Source: Microbacterium sp. BK668 (lineage in GTDB: Bacteria; Actinomycetota; Actinomycetes; Actinomycetales; Microbacteriaceae). Taken from it: a DNA stretch of 64,000 nucleotides. The DNA is taken from the NCBI RefSeq assembly GCF_004362195.1, contig NZ_SNWG01000001.1:3038001-3102000 (forward strand), in the 5' to 3' direction. The translations under genes were made by a program, and so were the position numbers. Positions within the stretch are counted from its first letter, which is position 1. Each line of letters opens with the position of its first letter. Shown piece by piece: positions 53,225 to 64,000 of this stretch. Under the pieces are notes generated by a model. That model saw only the letters and a program-made list of their open reading frames with translations. It did no database searches and was not told the origin of the DNA.

Positions 53225-54035
53225 AGTCGGCCCCCAGTGTCGCGAGATTCTCGTCGGACCACCGCTCGGCGGTCCAGCGCAGGGTGAGCTCTCCGAGCGG
53301 CTCCAGCTGCTCGAACGAGAGCGCGGCGTGCCGGTACAGCTCCAGGACGGAGAGGAAGCGCGCCACGACGACGCCGGGCTGGGCGACGCCGGCGATGAGG
53401 TCGCGGAAGCTCAGCGTGCCCGCGCTGCGCAGCAGGGTGACGACCACCGCGGCCTGCTCGCGGATGCTGACGAGCGGCGCATGGAGATGATCGAGCCCGA
53501 CGTGCGGGATCTCCTTCGGAGTGAAGGCGAGAAGCGCGAGAGCGGCGAAGTCGTCGACCGTGAGCGTCCAGACGAGCTCGGGCACGGCGCGGCGGTACTT
53601 CTCGTCCAGGCGCACCGAGCGCGTGTGCCGCCGGTCCTCGCGGCGCATGCAGCGCTCGAACCAGGCCGAGACCTCCTTGAACGCCCGGTACTGGAGCAGT
53701 CGCGCGAAGAGGAGATCACGTGCCTCCAGCAGCGCCACCGACTCGGCGTCCACGACCTCGCCCTGCGGCAGGAGCCCGGCGACCTTCATGTCCAGGAGGG
53801 TCGCCGCGACGACGAGGAACTCCGAGGCCTGCTCCAGCTCCTCCTCGGGGTCGAGGTGGCGCAGATAGGAGATGAACTCGTCGGTGACCTTCGAGAGGGC
53901 GACCTCGGTGATGTCGAGCTCGTGCTTCGAGATGAGCGTCAGGAGGAGGTCGAACGGACCGTCGAAGACGCCGAGCGACACGCGGAACGAGCGGTCGTCG
54001 GGCCCCGGTGTCTCGTCCTCAGGCGACGGCGCCAC
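53214..54035 (-). CDS. scpA: Segregation and condensation protein A
   Basis: Kleisin subunit of the SMC condensin complex. 273 residues. FDGPFDLLLTLISKHELDITEVALSKVTDEFI (N-terminal SMC-binding helix) and EFLVVAATLLDMKVAGLLP are typical. The GTG at 54035 lies inside the end of parA (17-base overlap) with GGGAG ten bases upstream; translation is probably coupled. With parA and xerD it forms a chromosome-segregation group. Confidence 0.94.
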   Translation of the reverse strand: MAPSPEDETPGPDDRSFRVSLGVFDGPFDLLLTLISKHELDITEVALSKVTDEFISYLRHLDPEEELEQASEFLVVAATLLDMKVAGLLPQGEVVDAESVALLEARDLLFARLLQYRAFKEVSAWFERCMRREDRRHTRSVRLDEKYRRAVPELVWTLTVDDFAALALLAFTPKEIPHVGLDHLHAPLVSIREQAAVVVTLLRSAGTLSFRDLIAGVAQPGVVVARFLSVLELYRHAALSFEQLEPLGELTLRWTAERWSDENLATLGADYDR

Positions 54036-54903
54036 GGGCGACCAGCTCCCGCGCCAGTCGCAGGTAGGCCTGAGCGGCCGCATGCTCCGGCGCGAACTCG
54101 GTGATCGGCATCCCCGAGACCGAGGCATCCGGGAACTTCACCGTCCGCCCGATCACCGTCTCCAGCACGTCATCGCCGAAGGCCTCGACGACGCGCTCGA
54201 GCACCTCGCGGGAGTGCAGCGTGCGCGGGTCGTACATCGTCGCCAGCAGACCGTCGAGCGTGATCGTGGGGTTGAGGCGATCGCGCACCTTGTCGATCGT
54301 CTCGATCAGGAGCGCGACACCGCGCAGCGCGAAGAACTCGCACTCGAGAGGGATGATGACCCCGTGGCTCGCCGTCAGCGCGTTGACGGTCAGGAGCCCG
54401 AGCGAAGGCTGGCAGTCGATGAGGATGACGTCGTAGTCTCCCGACACCTTGCGCAGGACGCGCGAGAGGATCGTCTCGCGAGCGACCTCGTTGACCAGCT
54501 GCACCTCTGCGGCGGACAGGTCGATGTTGGCGGGGATGACGTGGAGGTTCTCGACCGCCGTCTCGATGATCGTCTCGCGGGGGTCGCGCTTGGTGTCGAT
54601 CAGGAGGTCGTAGACGGTCGGGACGTCGTGGGTCTGGATGCCGAGCCCCGCCGACAGCGCGCCCTGCGGGTCGAAGTCCACGGCGAGCACCCTGCGCCCG
54701 TACTGGGCGAGCGACGCGGCGAGGTTGATCGTGGTCGTCGTCTTCCCGACGCCGCCCTTCTGATTGCAGAGGGCGATGATGCGCGCCGGGCCGTGGGAGG
54801 CGAGTCTCGGAGGCGTCGGGAACCCCTGGTAGGGGCGACCGGTGGGTCCGATGGGTGCATCGTCCGTCGAGGCCTTTCCGGCGCCCCTCTTGCTGCCCGT
54901 CAC
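54019..54903 (-). CDS. parA: ParA/Soj-family chromosome partitioning ATPase
   Basis: 294 residues. Deviant Walker A CNQKGGVGKTTTTINLAASL, VDFDPQGALSAGLG and VILIDCQPSLGLLTVNAL. It lies between scpA and xerD, away from a parB gene; this second, orphan-type ParA next to scpAB is usual in actinobacteria, so it may work with condensin rather than with ParB at the origin. The GTG at 54903 has AGGAG five bases upstream. Confidence 0.93.
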   Translation of the reverse strand: MTGSKRGAGKASTDDAPIGPTGRPYQGFPTPPRLASHGPARIIALCNQKGGVGKTTTTINLAASLAQYGRRVLAVDFDPQGALSAGLGIQTHDVPTVYDLLIDTKRDPRETIIETAVENLHVIPANIDLSAAEVQLVNEVARETILSRVLRKVSGDYDVILIDCQPSLGLLTVNALTASHGVIIPLECEFFALRGVALLIETIDKVRDRLNPTITLDGLLATMYDPRTLHSREVLERVVEAFGDDVLETVIGRTVKFPDASVSGMPITEFAPEHAAAQAYLRLARELVARGAVA

Positions 54904-54959
54904 CGACACTCCTGACTGTTGCTTGGTCGATTGTAGCGACCGGCCGCGCCCGCTCCGAT

Positions 54960-55883
54960 TCAGCGCGCCCGGGGGTGCGAGGTCGCGTACACATCGCGCA
55001 GGGCGTCGACCGAGACGTGCGTGTAGATCTGGGTCGTCGCGACCGACGCGTGACCCAACAGCTCCTGCACGACGCGGACGTCGGCGCCGCCCTGCAGGAG
55101 GTGGGTCGCGAACGAGTGCCGCAGCGTATGCGGCGAGACGTGCGCGCTCAGCTGCGCGCGCTCGGCGGCGTGCTGGATGACGAGCCAGGCGCTCTGCCGC
55201 GACAGCGGTGCGCCGCGGGCGCCGAGGAAGAGCCTGCTCGAGGCCTTCCCCCGCCGCGAAAGCTCCGGTCGCGCCCGCGTGAGATAGGCCGCGAGAGCCG
55301 CTCGCGCGTAGGAGCCCACGGGCACGATCCGCTCCTTCGACCCCTTGCCCCGCACCCGCAGCGCGTCGCCGGCGGCGAGGTCGTCGACGTCGAGCTGCAC
55401 CGCTTCCGACACCCGCGCCCCCGTGGCGTAGAGCAGTTCGAGCAGAGCGCGGTCCCGCAGCGCCACGACGTCGCCCTCCGCCGAGGAGCCGGGCGCCGGC
55501 CCCGAGGCGTCGAGCAGCTTCTCGACCTGATCGATGGTCAGGGCCTTCGGGAGGCGCCGCGGAAGCTTGGGCGGACGCAGCCGCGCGGACGGGTCGTCGC
55601 CCTCGATGCCCTCGCGGGCGAGGAACCGGTGCAGGCCGCGCACGGACGACTGCAGGCGCGCGAGGCTGGATGCCGCGGGCGGCGGCACCGCGGAGGCCCG
55701 CTCGGCGGCGAACTCGGCCACGACCGCCGGCGTGACGGCATCCGAGTCCGCGATCCCGCGGGCCGCGAGCCATTCCACGTATCCGGCGAGATCGCGGCGG
55801 TAGGCGGCGACGGTGTTGTCGGACAGGCCGCGCTCGATCGACACATGACGCACGTAGGCGTCGACCGCACGTTCGAGGCGCAT
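54960..55883 (-). CDS. xerD: Site-specific tyrosine recombinase XerD
   Basis: Resolves chromosome dimers at dif together with XerC. 307 residues. Catalytic residues Arg157 (ATGARVSE), Lys180, His252 and Arg255 ([10 protein letters not shown]), His278 (LGHAS) and Tyr287 (QIYTHV) are all present. It follows the NUDIX gene closely in the same operon. The housekeeping context argues against a mobile-element integrase. Confidence 0.94.
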   Translation of the reverse strand: MRLERAVDAYVRHVSIERGLSDNTVAAYRRDLAGYVEWLAARGIADSDAVTPAVVAEFAAERASAVPPPAASSLARLQSSVRGLHRFLAREGIEGDDPSARLRPPKLPRRLPKALTIDQVEKLLDASGPAPGSSAEGDVVALRDRALLELLYATGARVSEAVQLDVDDLAAGDALRVRGKGSKERIVPVGSYARAALAAYLTRARPELSRRGKASSRLFLGARGAPLSRQSAWLVIQHAAERAQLSAHVSPHTLRHSFATHLLQGGADVRVVQELLGHASVATTQIYTHVSVDALRDVYATSHPRAR

Positions 55884-55898
55884 CGGCGTCCGAGCCGC

Positions 55899-58231
<2,333 letters not shown>

Positions 58232-58233
58232 TT

Positions 58234-58239
58234 ATCCTA
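58234..58239 (-). promoter_or_regulatory. -10 box of a near-leaderless pyrG promoter
   Basis: Minus strand TAGGAT, eight bases before GTG 58225 and eleven before ATG 58222. It lies in the 14-base gap after recN, so pyrG can be transcribed on its own. Confidence 0.45.
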
Positions 58240-59937
58240 TCAGCCGGCTCCGGTGCGAAGACCGAGCAACTCGCGGGCGTGTGTCAGTGCGGCATCGGAA
58301 TCGGGCATGCCGGACAGGAGCCGAGCCATCTCGGCCTCGCGGTCGGCTCCCTCGAGCCGACGGACGTCGGAGGCCGTGACCGACCCGTCGCTCGCCTTGA
58401 CGACCGTCAGGTGGTTGCCGGCGAATGCGGCCACCTGGGCGAGGTGCGTGACGGCGATGACCTGGGATGCCTCGGCGAGCCGCGCCAGCCGGCGTCCGAC
58501 CTCTATCGCTGCTGCGCCGCCGATGCCGGCATCCACCTCGTCGAAGACGAAGGTCGGGACGGGGTCGACGCCCGCGATCACGACCTCGATCGCGAGCATG
58601 ACGCGGCTGAGCTCGCCGCCGGATGCGCTGCGGGCGACCGGCCTCGGCTCGGATCCCGCGTGCGGCGCCAGCAGGATCGCGACCTCGTCACGGCCGTGCG
58701 CGGACTCGGCTCCGGGCGTGACGGCGACGACGACCCGCGCGTCGGGCATCGCCAGCGCGCGCATCTCCTTCGTGACGGCGGCGCCGAGCCGCTCGGCCGC
58801 TTTCGTGCGGGCCGCGGTGAGCGCGGCCGCTGCCGTGTCGAGAGCGGATGCCGCGGCATCCTGCTCGTCCGTCAGCCGCTCGATGCGATCGCCGTCGTCG
58901 TCGAGCTCCGCCAGCCGGGCCGAGCCGGTCTCGAGGAGCGCGATCGCCTCGTCGAGGGAGCCGTGAGCGCGAATGATCCCGCCCAGGACCGCGCGGCGCT
59001 CCTCGACGGCGGCGAGCTCGTGCGGGCCGGTCTCGTCGAGGTCCGCGAGGTACGCGGCCAGGTCCGCGGCGAGGTCGGCCGCGCGATAGCCGAGGTCGGC
59101 GGCCTGCGCCGCGAGGTCCTCGAGACCCGCATCACGCGCGGCGCCGCGATCCAGCGCGCGGCGCGCTTCTGCGAGCAGGATGCCGACGTCAGGCTCGTCG
59201 CCGTCGCCCGAGAGCATGTCGTGCGCGGTCGCCGCGGCTGCCCGCAGCTCCTCCGCGTTCGCGAGGCGCTCGGCGCGCGCGGCCAGTTCCGCGTCCTCAC
59301 CGGGTGCGGGCGACGCCTGTTCGATCTCGGCGATCGCGGCCCGGAGCTCGGCGGCCTCGCGTGCCCGCGAAGCGCGGTCGGTCGTAAGCGTCTCCAGCTC
59401 GGCGTGGACCGAGCGCCAGTGCTGATGGGCGCGGCGGTAGGCCTCCAGCGCCCGCGCGACGGGCGCGCCGCCGAACCGGTCGAGCGCGTCGCGCTGCGCC
59501 GCCGCCGACCGCAGCCGCAGCTGGTCGGACTGCCCGTGCACGACGACGAGCTCGTCGGCGAGGTCGGCGAGGACCCCCGCGGGGGCGGACCTTCCGCCGA
59601 CGGTCGCGCGGCTTCGTCCCTCGCTCGAGATCGTGCGACCGACGAAGAGCTCCGCGCGGTTCCCGCCGATCGGCTCGAGGTCGCCGCCGGCTTCGCGCAC
59701 CCGTTCGGCGACGGCGCCTTCGGCCGGCACGACCCAGACCCCGTCGACGGATGCCTGTGCCGCCCCCGACCGCACGGCACCGGAGTCGGCACGCTGGCCG
59801 AGGAGCAGGCCGAGCCCGGTGACGACCATGGTCTTGCCCGCTCCAGTCTCACCGGTGATCGCGGTGAAGCCCGGGCCGATCGGCAGTGTCGCCTCCGCGA
59901 TCACCCCGAGATCCCGCAGGCGCATCTCTTCGATCAC
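58240..59937 (-). CDS. recN: DNA repair protein RecN
   Basis: SMC-like ATPase for double-strand-break repair. 565 residues. N-terminal IEEMRLRDLGVIAEATLPIG and Walker A ITGETGAGKTMVV, a coiled coil in the middle, and a C-terminal signature ASGGELSRVMLAIEVV plus Walker B PTFVFDEVDAGIGG. The GTG at 59937 has GGAGG seven bases upstream and restores the family's usual N-terminus; an ATG four codons later would cut it. Confidence 0.94.
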   Translation of the reverse strand: MIEEMRLRDLGVIAEATLPIGPGFTAITGETGAGKTMVVTGLGLLLGQRADSGAVRSGAAQASVDGVWVVPAEGAVAERVREAGGDLEPIGGNRAELFVGRTISSEGRSRATVGGRSAPAGVLADLADELVVVHGQSDQLRLRSAAAQRDALDRFGGAPVARALEAYRRAHQHWRSVHAELETLTTDRASRAREAAELRAAIAEIEQASPAPGEDAELAARAERLANAEELRAAAATAHDMLSGDGDEPDVGILLAEARRALDRGAARDAGLEDLAAQAADLGYRAADLAADLAAYLADLDETGPHELAAVEERRAVLGGIIRAHGSLDEAIALLETGSARLAELDDDGDRIERLTDEQDAAASALDTAAAALTAARTKAAERLGAAVTKEMRALAMPDARVVVAVTPGAESAHGRDEVAILLAPHAGSEPRPVARSASGGELSRVMLAIEVVIAGVDPVPTFVFDEVDAGIGGAAAIEVGRRLARLAEASQVIAVTHLAQVAAFAGNHLTVVKASDGSVTASDVRRLEGADREAEMARLLSGMPDSDAALTHARELLGLRTGAG

Positions 59938-59962
59938 GAGACGCCCTCCGTCGTGCGCCGCC

Positions 59963-60913
59963 TCATTCGCCGGCCACCGTGTCGAACCGGATCGGTGCGG
60001 TGAGGGGCGACGGGCCGCGCCATCCTTCGACCGGAAGGCGGAACTTGCGCACCAGGCGGTCCGTGAACGCCGCCGGGTGGAGGCGGGCGAGACGGACGGG
60101 GCGCTCGGAGCGGCGGACGATGACCCGTGCGCCGCGCGGAAGATCGTGGGACCTTCGGCCGTCGCACCACAGCACCCCCGAGCCCATGTTGCGCTGCAGC
60201 AGCTCGATCGCGACCGCATGCTGGGGCCCCACGACGAGCGGCTTGGCGAACAGCGCGTGCGCGGACAGCGGCACGACGGCGATGGCGTCGACGGTGGGCC
60301 AGATGACGGGACCCCCCGCTGAGAAGTTGTACGCCGTCGAGCCGGTGGGCGTCGACACGACAACCCCGTCGCAGCCGAAGGACGAGAGGGGTCGGCCGTC
60401 GACCTCGATGACGACCTCGAGCAGTCGCTCCCGACTCGCCTTCTCGACGGTCGCCTCGTTGAGCGCCCACGTCTCGTACACGACGCGGTCGTCGCCGTCC
60501 TTCACGCGCACCTGCAGCGCCATGCGCTCTTCCACGTCGTAGTCGCGGTCGATGACGCGGCGCACGGCGTCGTCCATGTCGTCGCGCTCGATCTCGGCGA
60601 GGAAGCCGACGTGCCCCATGTTGATGCCGAGGACGGGCGCGGTGCCCTCGCGGACGAGCTCTGCCGCGCGGAGGATCGTGCCGTCTCCGCCCAGGACGAT
60701 CGCCAGTTCGACATCGTGCACCGCGACATCGACCCCCAGCGTCGCGACGCCGCTGACGTCGATCGATGCGGCCAGACCCCTGCGGTCGTTCTCGGCGAGC
60801 ACGGGACGCGCCCCGGCGTCGCGGAGCGCGGACAGCACGCGCTGTGCAGCCTCCACGGTCTCGTCGCGATAGGCGTGCGCGACCACGAGGATGCTGCGCT
60901 CCGGATCGGTCAT
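59963..60913 (-). CDS. nadK: NAD kinase
   Basis: Makes NADP from NAD using ATP or polyphosphate. 316 residues. GGDGTILRAA (conserved GGDG), GINMGHVGFLAE, WALNEATVEK and STPTGSTAYNFSAGGPV are all present. The ATG overlaps the tlyA stop (ATGA). GGGAG lies upstream. Third gene of the tlyA-nadK-recN string. Confidence 0.96.
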   Translation of the reverse strand: MTDPERSILVVAHAYRDETVEAAQRVLSALRDAGARPVLAENDRRGLAASIDVSGVATLGVDVAVHDVELAIVLGGDGTILRAAELVREGTAPVLGINMGHVGFLAEIERDDMDDAVRRVIDRDYDVEERMALQVRVKDGDDRVVYETWALNEATVEKASRERLLEVVIEVDGRPLSSFGCDGVVVSTPTGSTAYNFSAGGPVIWPTVDAIAVVPLSAHALFAKPLVVGPQHAVAIELLQRNMGSGVLWCDGRRSHDLPRGARVIVRRSERPVRLARLHPAAFTDRLVRKFRLPVEGWRGPSPLTAPIRFDTVAGE

Positions 60914-61710
60914 CGGGCTCCCGCCAGTCGGTTCACCGTGCTCAACCATTCTGTCGGATTGGCTCCCCGGCCCGGCGCGAGGTGTGCCACGTACTCCCTG
61001 TTGCCGTGGGTGCCGACGATTGGGGAGGAGATGATGCCGAGAGTTCCGAGGCCGCAGTCCCACGCCGCCCACAGGACGCGCTCGACCGCGTCGATCCGCG
61101 AGCCCGGATCGGTCACCAGTCCCCCCTTGACCGCTGTGCGTCCGACCTCGAACTGGGGCTTGATGAGCAGGACGAGATCGCCGCCGGCCGCGCACACCCC
61201 CGCGGCGGCAGGGAGGACGAGGGTCAGCGAGATGAACGAGAGGTCGCCGGTGACGAGGGACGGCGCCTGCGGGACGCCGGATGCCTGGGCGAGCGACTCG
61301 CGGGTCATGAACCGGACGTTGAACCCCTCGACGCCGACGACGCCGGCGTCTTCCCGCACGATGCCGGCGAGCTGCCCGTGCCCGACGTCGACCGCGATCA
61401 CGGGGTCGGCGCCGCGTTCGCGCAGCACCTGCGTGAACCCACCGGTCGAGGCGCCCATGTCGAGGGCGACCCGGCCGCGCGGGTCGAGGTCGAACGCGTC
61501 GAGAGCCGCGAGGAGCTTGTGCGCCGCGCGGCTGACGTAGTGGTCGGCGCCCGCGACGGCGAGTTCGGCGTGCTCGGCCACAGGTGTGGACGCCTTCACC
61601 ACGGTGCGCCCGTCCACCGAGACGAGTCCCTCCGCGATCAGGGCGGCGGCGTGGGTGCGTGAACGCGCCAGCCCGCGCTCGGCGAGGGCTGCGTCGAGCC
61701 GGCGACTCAT
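60910..61710 (-). CDS. tlyA: TlyA family rRNA 2'-O-methyltransferase
   Basis: Methylates 16S and 23S rRNA ribose; loss gives capreomycin/viomycin resistance in mycobacteria. 266 residues. S4 domain (1-60: RLDAALAERGLARSRTHAAALI), then an FtsJ-like Rossmann fold with ALDMGASTGGFTQVL (about 82-96) and LIKPQFEVG. Its start overlaps the end of the small upstream gene. Confidence 0.94.
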   Translation of the reverse strand: MSRRLDAALAERGLARSRTHAAALIAEGLVSVDGRTVVKASTPVAEHAELAVAGADHYVSRAAHKLLAALDAFDLDPRGRVALDMGASTGGFTQVLRERGADPVIAVDVGHGQLAGIVREDAGVVGVEGFNVRFMTRESLAQASGVPQAPSLVTGDLSFISLTLVLPAAAGVCAAGGDLVLLIKPQFEVGRTAVKGGLVTDPGSRIDAVERVLWAAWDCGLGTLGIISSPIVGTHGNREYVAHLAPGRGANPTEWLSTVNRLAGAR

Positions 61711-61868
61711 GGACGCGCGGCGGTGGGGCTGGAGTCCAGCTGCCGGGCGAGGGACTCGGCCAGCGACTCGTACGCCGCTGCGCGCGCGGGCAGCGGTTGG
61801 GCCTCGATCACCTCGAGCGCTGAGACGAGATCGGCTCGGGCGTCGGGCTGCGGCTGCGGGCGCTCCAT
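61707..61868 (-). CDS. Small conserved protein before tlyA
   Basis: 53 residues, acidic and helical: DARADLVSALEVIEAQPLPARAAAYESLAESLARQLD. Function unknown; short proteins of this kind are common at this place in actinobacterial tlyA operons. The ATG is leaderless behind TATCCT, and the stop overlaps tlyA, so it heads the tlyA-nadK-recN operon and may couple its translation. Confidence 0.7.
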   Translation of the reverse strand: MERPQPQPDARADLVSALEVIEAQPLPARAAAYESLAESLARQLDSSPTAARP

Positions 61869-61874
61869 GCGTTC

Positions 61875-61880
61875 AGGATA
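61875..61880 (-). promoter_or_regulatory. -10 box of a leaderless promoter for the tlyA operon
   Basis: Minus strand TATCCT, six bases (GAACGC), then ATG at 61868. Confidence 0.55.
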
Positions 61881-61913
61881 CTTCCGCACCCGGCATCCGC
61901 CCCGGATCGCCGG

Positions 61914-62951
61914 TCAGGGACGGTGGAAAGGGTCCGCGTAGAGGCGCTCGGGAACCCGGAATCCGTAGATCGCGCGCCCGGTGTCCCAGATCGCCTTCGC
62001 GCCGGCACGGAGCAGATCGATCGGCTGGTCGCCCTCGGAGAGGATGCGGACATCCGCCCCGTCGATTCGGACGCTCGCTCCGCGGACGGTCACGACGCCG
62101 TCGCGGACGCGCGGTTCGGGGTACGGCTCGTGCAGTTCGCGAAGGTCGCCGAGCAGATAGGTCGGCTGCGAGTCCCGGGGCGCCGCCAGGACGTGCTTCG
62201 GCCGATCGATCCCGGTCAGCACGAGTGCGGAGGCGATCCCCGCGCGATTCGCGCCGACGATGTCGGTGTCGAGCCTGTCACCGAGGAAGAGCGGCCGAGC
62301 CGCCCCGAAACGCGCGACCGCCTCGTCGAAGATCGGCGTCTCGGGCTTGCCCGCGACGGTCGCGAGGCGCCCGACGGCGGTGTGGACGGCGGACACGAGC
62401 GTCCCGTTCCCCGGCGCGACACCCCGCGCCTGCGGGATCGTCCAATCGGTGTTCGTCGCGACCCAGGGGATGCCGCCCTCGTCCTCGGGAAGCTTGAGCG
62501 CGTAGGCGGCCTCGGCGAGCTGGAGCCACCCGACTTCGGGTGCGAATCCCTGAACGACGGCCGCGGGGCCGTCCTCCGCGCTCCGCGTGACGACGAATCC
62601 CGCCTTCTCCGTTTCGTCGACGAGGCCGTCTCCGCCGACGACCAGGATCGTCGAGCCGGGCGGCACCATCGTCGTGAGCAGACGCATCGCAGCCTGCGGG
62701 CTGGTCACGACCTCGTCGGGCGCGGTCGGCAAGCCCAGTTCGCTCAGGTGCGCCGCGACCGAGGCGTCCGTCCGCGAGGCGTTGTTCGTGATGTAGCCGA
62801 GCCGGCGCCCCGTCCGGGCGCGGTTCAGACTCTCGACGGCGTGCGGCAGAGCACCCGCGCCGGCGTAGACCACGCCGTCGAGGTCGGCGAGCACCACGTC
62901 GACGCCGTCGAGCGGCGCGGCAGGGGCCGACCTGCGGGTGAACAGCGCCAT
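61914..62951 (-). CDS. HAD-IIA family phosphatase
   Basis: 345 residues. DLDGVVYAG (nucleophile Asp23), ITNNASRT (motif II), KPETPIFDEAV (Lys) and FLGDRLDTDIVGANRAG (motif III) mark the NagD/phosphoglycolate-phosphatase group. The C-terminal extension after about 265 is not part of the core. The substrate is probably a small sugar or glycerol phosphate. The ATG overlaps the upstream stop (TGATG). Confidence 0.92.
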   Translation of the reverse strand: MALFTRRSAPAAPLDGVDVVLADLDGVVYAGAGALPHAVESLNRARTGRRLGYITNNASRTDASVAAHLSELGLPTAPDEVVTSPQAAMRLLTTMVPPGSTILVVGGDGLVDETEKAGFVVTRSAEDGPAAVVQGFAPEVGWLQLAEAAYALKLPEDEGGIPWVATNTDWTIPQARGVAPGNGTLVSAVHTAVGRLATVAGKPETPIFDEAVARFGAARPLFLGDRLDTDIVGANRAGIASALVLTGIDRPKHVLAAPRDSQPTYLLGDLRELHEPYPEPRVRDGVVTVRGASVRIDGADVRILSEGDQPIDLLRAGAKAIWDTGRAIYGFRVPERLYADPFHRP

Positions 62952-64000
62952 CAGGCGCGATCCTCCTCGTCGCGGTCGCCGGTCTCCACGGGCGCGCCGG
63001 TGTCGTCGCCGCCGTCGGCGTCGTCGGCGTCGTCGGCGCCGTCGATGCCGGCGTCCTCGAGGATTTCCCGCACTTCATCGTCGATCGTCACGCCCGCGCC
63101 GCCCGCCGCCGGAGCCGCGTCGGCCACCGTGACATCGACGGGCTCGTCGGCGCTCAGCTCCCGCTCGGGGGCGTCCCCGGCGACTCCGTCGTCCTCGTCG
63201 AGCGGGACCTCGACGACCTCCTCGACCTCCTCAACCTCGATGACCTCCAGATCGCCGACGCCGGATGCCTCGTCCAGTGCTTCCGCCGCGACGATCGCCC
63301 GCTCCTGCCATCTCCGCGCCTCGTCGTCGCGACCGAGCTCCTCGAGCACCGCAGCGCGTGCCGCGAACAGGGCGGGAGTCCACTCGTACGCGCGGTCGGC
63401 GTCGAACTCCGGGATCTCCAGTTCCGCCAGGGCGCGCTCCGGCTCGCCGAGATCGAGCCGCGCCCCCGACATCGCGATCGCGAGTTCCACGCGAACGGGG
63501 ACCGGGAGGATGCTGCGGTCCACCGCGCGACCGACCTCGAGAGCCCGATCGGGACGGCCGACGCCGCGCTCGCTGTCGACCATCAGCGCGATCTGATCCT
63601 CGCGCCCCGAGATGCGACGATACGTCCGCAGCTCGCGAAGGGCGAGGGCGAAGTCACCGGTCGCGTACGCGGTGATCGCGAGCGTCTCGCGGACAACCGC
63701 GATGCGGCCCGCTCGCCGGGACGCCGAGAGGGCGTGCTGATGCGCCAGCTCCGGGTCGTCTTCTATGAGCTGCGCCGCCATCGCCAGGTGGCGCGCGACC
63801 CAGTCGGCGTTCTCCTTGCTGAGCGTCTTCAGCTCGTTGCGAGCCGGAGCCGGAAGATCGCGTGCGGTGATCTCGTCGGGAACGACGGGATCGTCGTGCC
63901 GCGGGCGGATCGACCGGATCTCCTCGGGTCGCGTCGCGCGGTCGGGGCGGTCTGCGCCGCCGCGAGTCGGGCGATCCTGGCGGGGCCGGCTGGAGTGCCC
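62951..64000 (-). CDS. TPR-like cytoplasmic protein, N-terminus outside window
   Basis: At least 349 codons, open at the right edge; the reading frame is unbroken up to base 64000, so the ATG at 63781 is internal. The visible N-terminal part is basic (RPRQDRPTRGGADRPDRATR), followed by a helical TPR-like region (LIEDDPELAHQHALSASRRAGR, FALALRELRTYRR, ARLDLGEPERALAELE) and a very acidic C-terminus (GADDADDADGGDD). Function unknown. Such proteins usually lie between tyrS and the HAD gene in actinobacteria. Confidence 0.8.
   Translation of the reverse strand, partial: GHSSRPRQDRPTRGGADRPDRATRPEEIRSIRPRHDDPVVPDEITARDLPAPARNELKTLSKENADWVARHLAMAAQLIEDDPELAHQHALSASRRAGRIAVVRETLAITAYATGDFALALRELRTYRRISGREDQIALMVDSERGVGRPDRALEVGRAVDRSILPVPVRVELAIAMSGARLDLGEPERALAELEIPEFDADRAYEWTPALFAARAAVLEELGRDDEARRWQERAIVAAEALDEASGVGDLEVIEVEEVEEVVEVPLDEDDGVAGDAPERELSADEPVDVTVADAAPAAGGAGVTIDDEVREILEDAGIDGADDADDADGGDDTGAPVETGDRDEEDRA

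Noticed and set aside
54960..55883. Mobile-element integrase
   Set aside because: All features and the pyrG-NUDIX-xerD-parA-scpA order fit the chromosomal XerD.

Overview
The window is about 70% GC, with GTG/TTG starts, stop/start overlaps of the TGATG, ATGA and GTGA type, many leaderless promoters (a TANNNT-like -10 box six or seven bases before the start codon) and a conserved actinobacterial housekeeping cluster. It looks like the chromosome of a Microbacteriaceae member, probably Microbacterium or a close relative. That is an inference from gene order and base use, not from a marker-gene search.

Layout: 1-4144 holds the N-terminal half of glycogen phosphorylase, a class I glutamine amidotransferase, an 11-bp tandem repeat, an NAD(P)HX epimerase and a YihY/BrkB membrane protein. 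Positions 4281-16072 encode a monoderm type IV pilus machine: pilB on the plus strand, then, beyond a DUF222/HNH endonuclease gene, a ten-gene minus-strand operon running pilA, pilV-like, pilW-like, pilX-like, pilD, pilM, pilN, pilO, pilT, pilC. A gene-poor stretch of about 800 bp follows. Positions 16869-23267 are accessory: an acetyltransferase, a small membrane protein, a secreted beta-helix protein, an aldo/keto reductase, a mismatch DNA glycosylase, an L,D-transpeptidase and a DUF4287 protein. Positions 23378-32832 hold a rifamycin-phosphotransferase-like enzyme and three surface or secreted genes: a phage-collar-type protein, an LPXTG adhesin-like protein and a LamG/PKD protein. Positions 33065-38368 hold a CitAB/DcuSR-type two-component system divergent from a complete tripartite tricarboxylate transporter, tctCBA.

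At 38411-38683 a tRNA-Pro(GGG) gene is preceded by a second copy of its 3' end and terminator, a possible integration scar. After a second acetyltransferase, a lysoplasmalogenase, an S4 protein and a NUDIX-NYN fusion comes the most unusual locus. A TPR-CHAT protease (41521-44748) and a caspase/alpha-beta-hydrolase fusion (44767-48138) are divergently transcribed, with only 18 bp between their likely start codons and overlapping -10 elements. This is the best candidate for an undescribed system, plausibly a protease-activated lipase or cell-suicide/defence module.

From 48188 to the right edge everything is a minus-strand housekeeping block. In transcription order it reads TPR protein (cut by the window edge), HAD-IIA phosphatase, 53-residue protein, tlyA, nadK, recN, pyrG, NUDIX, xerD, parA, scpA, scpB, rluB, tyrA, cmk, der. 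It covers ribosome modification, NADP and CTP synthesis, recombination and repair, chromosome segregation and condensation, and tyrosine synthesis.
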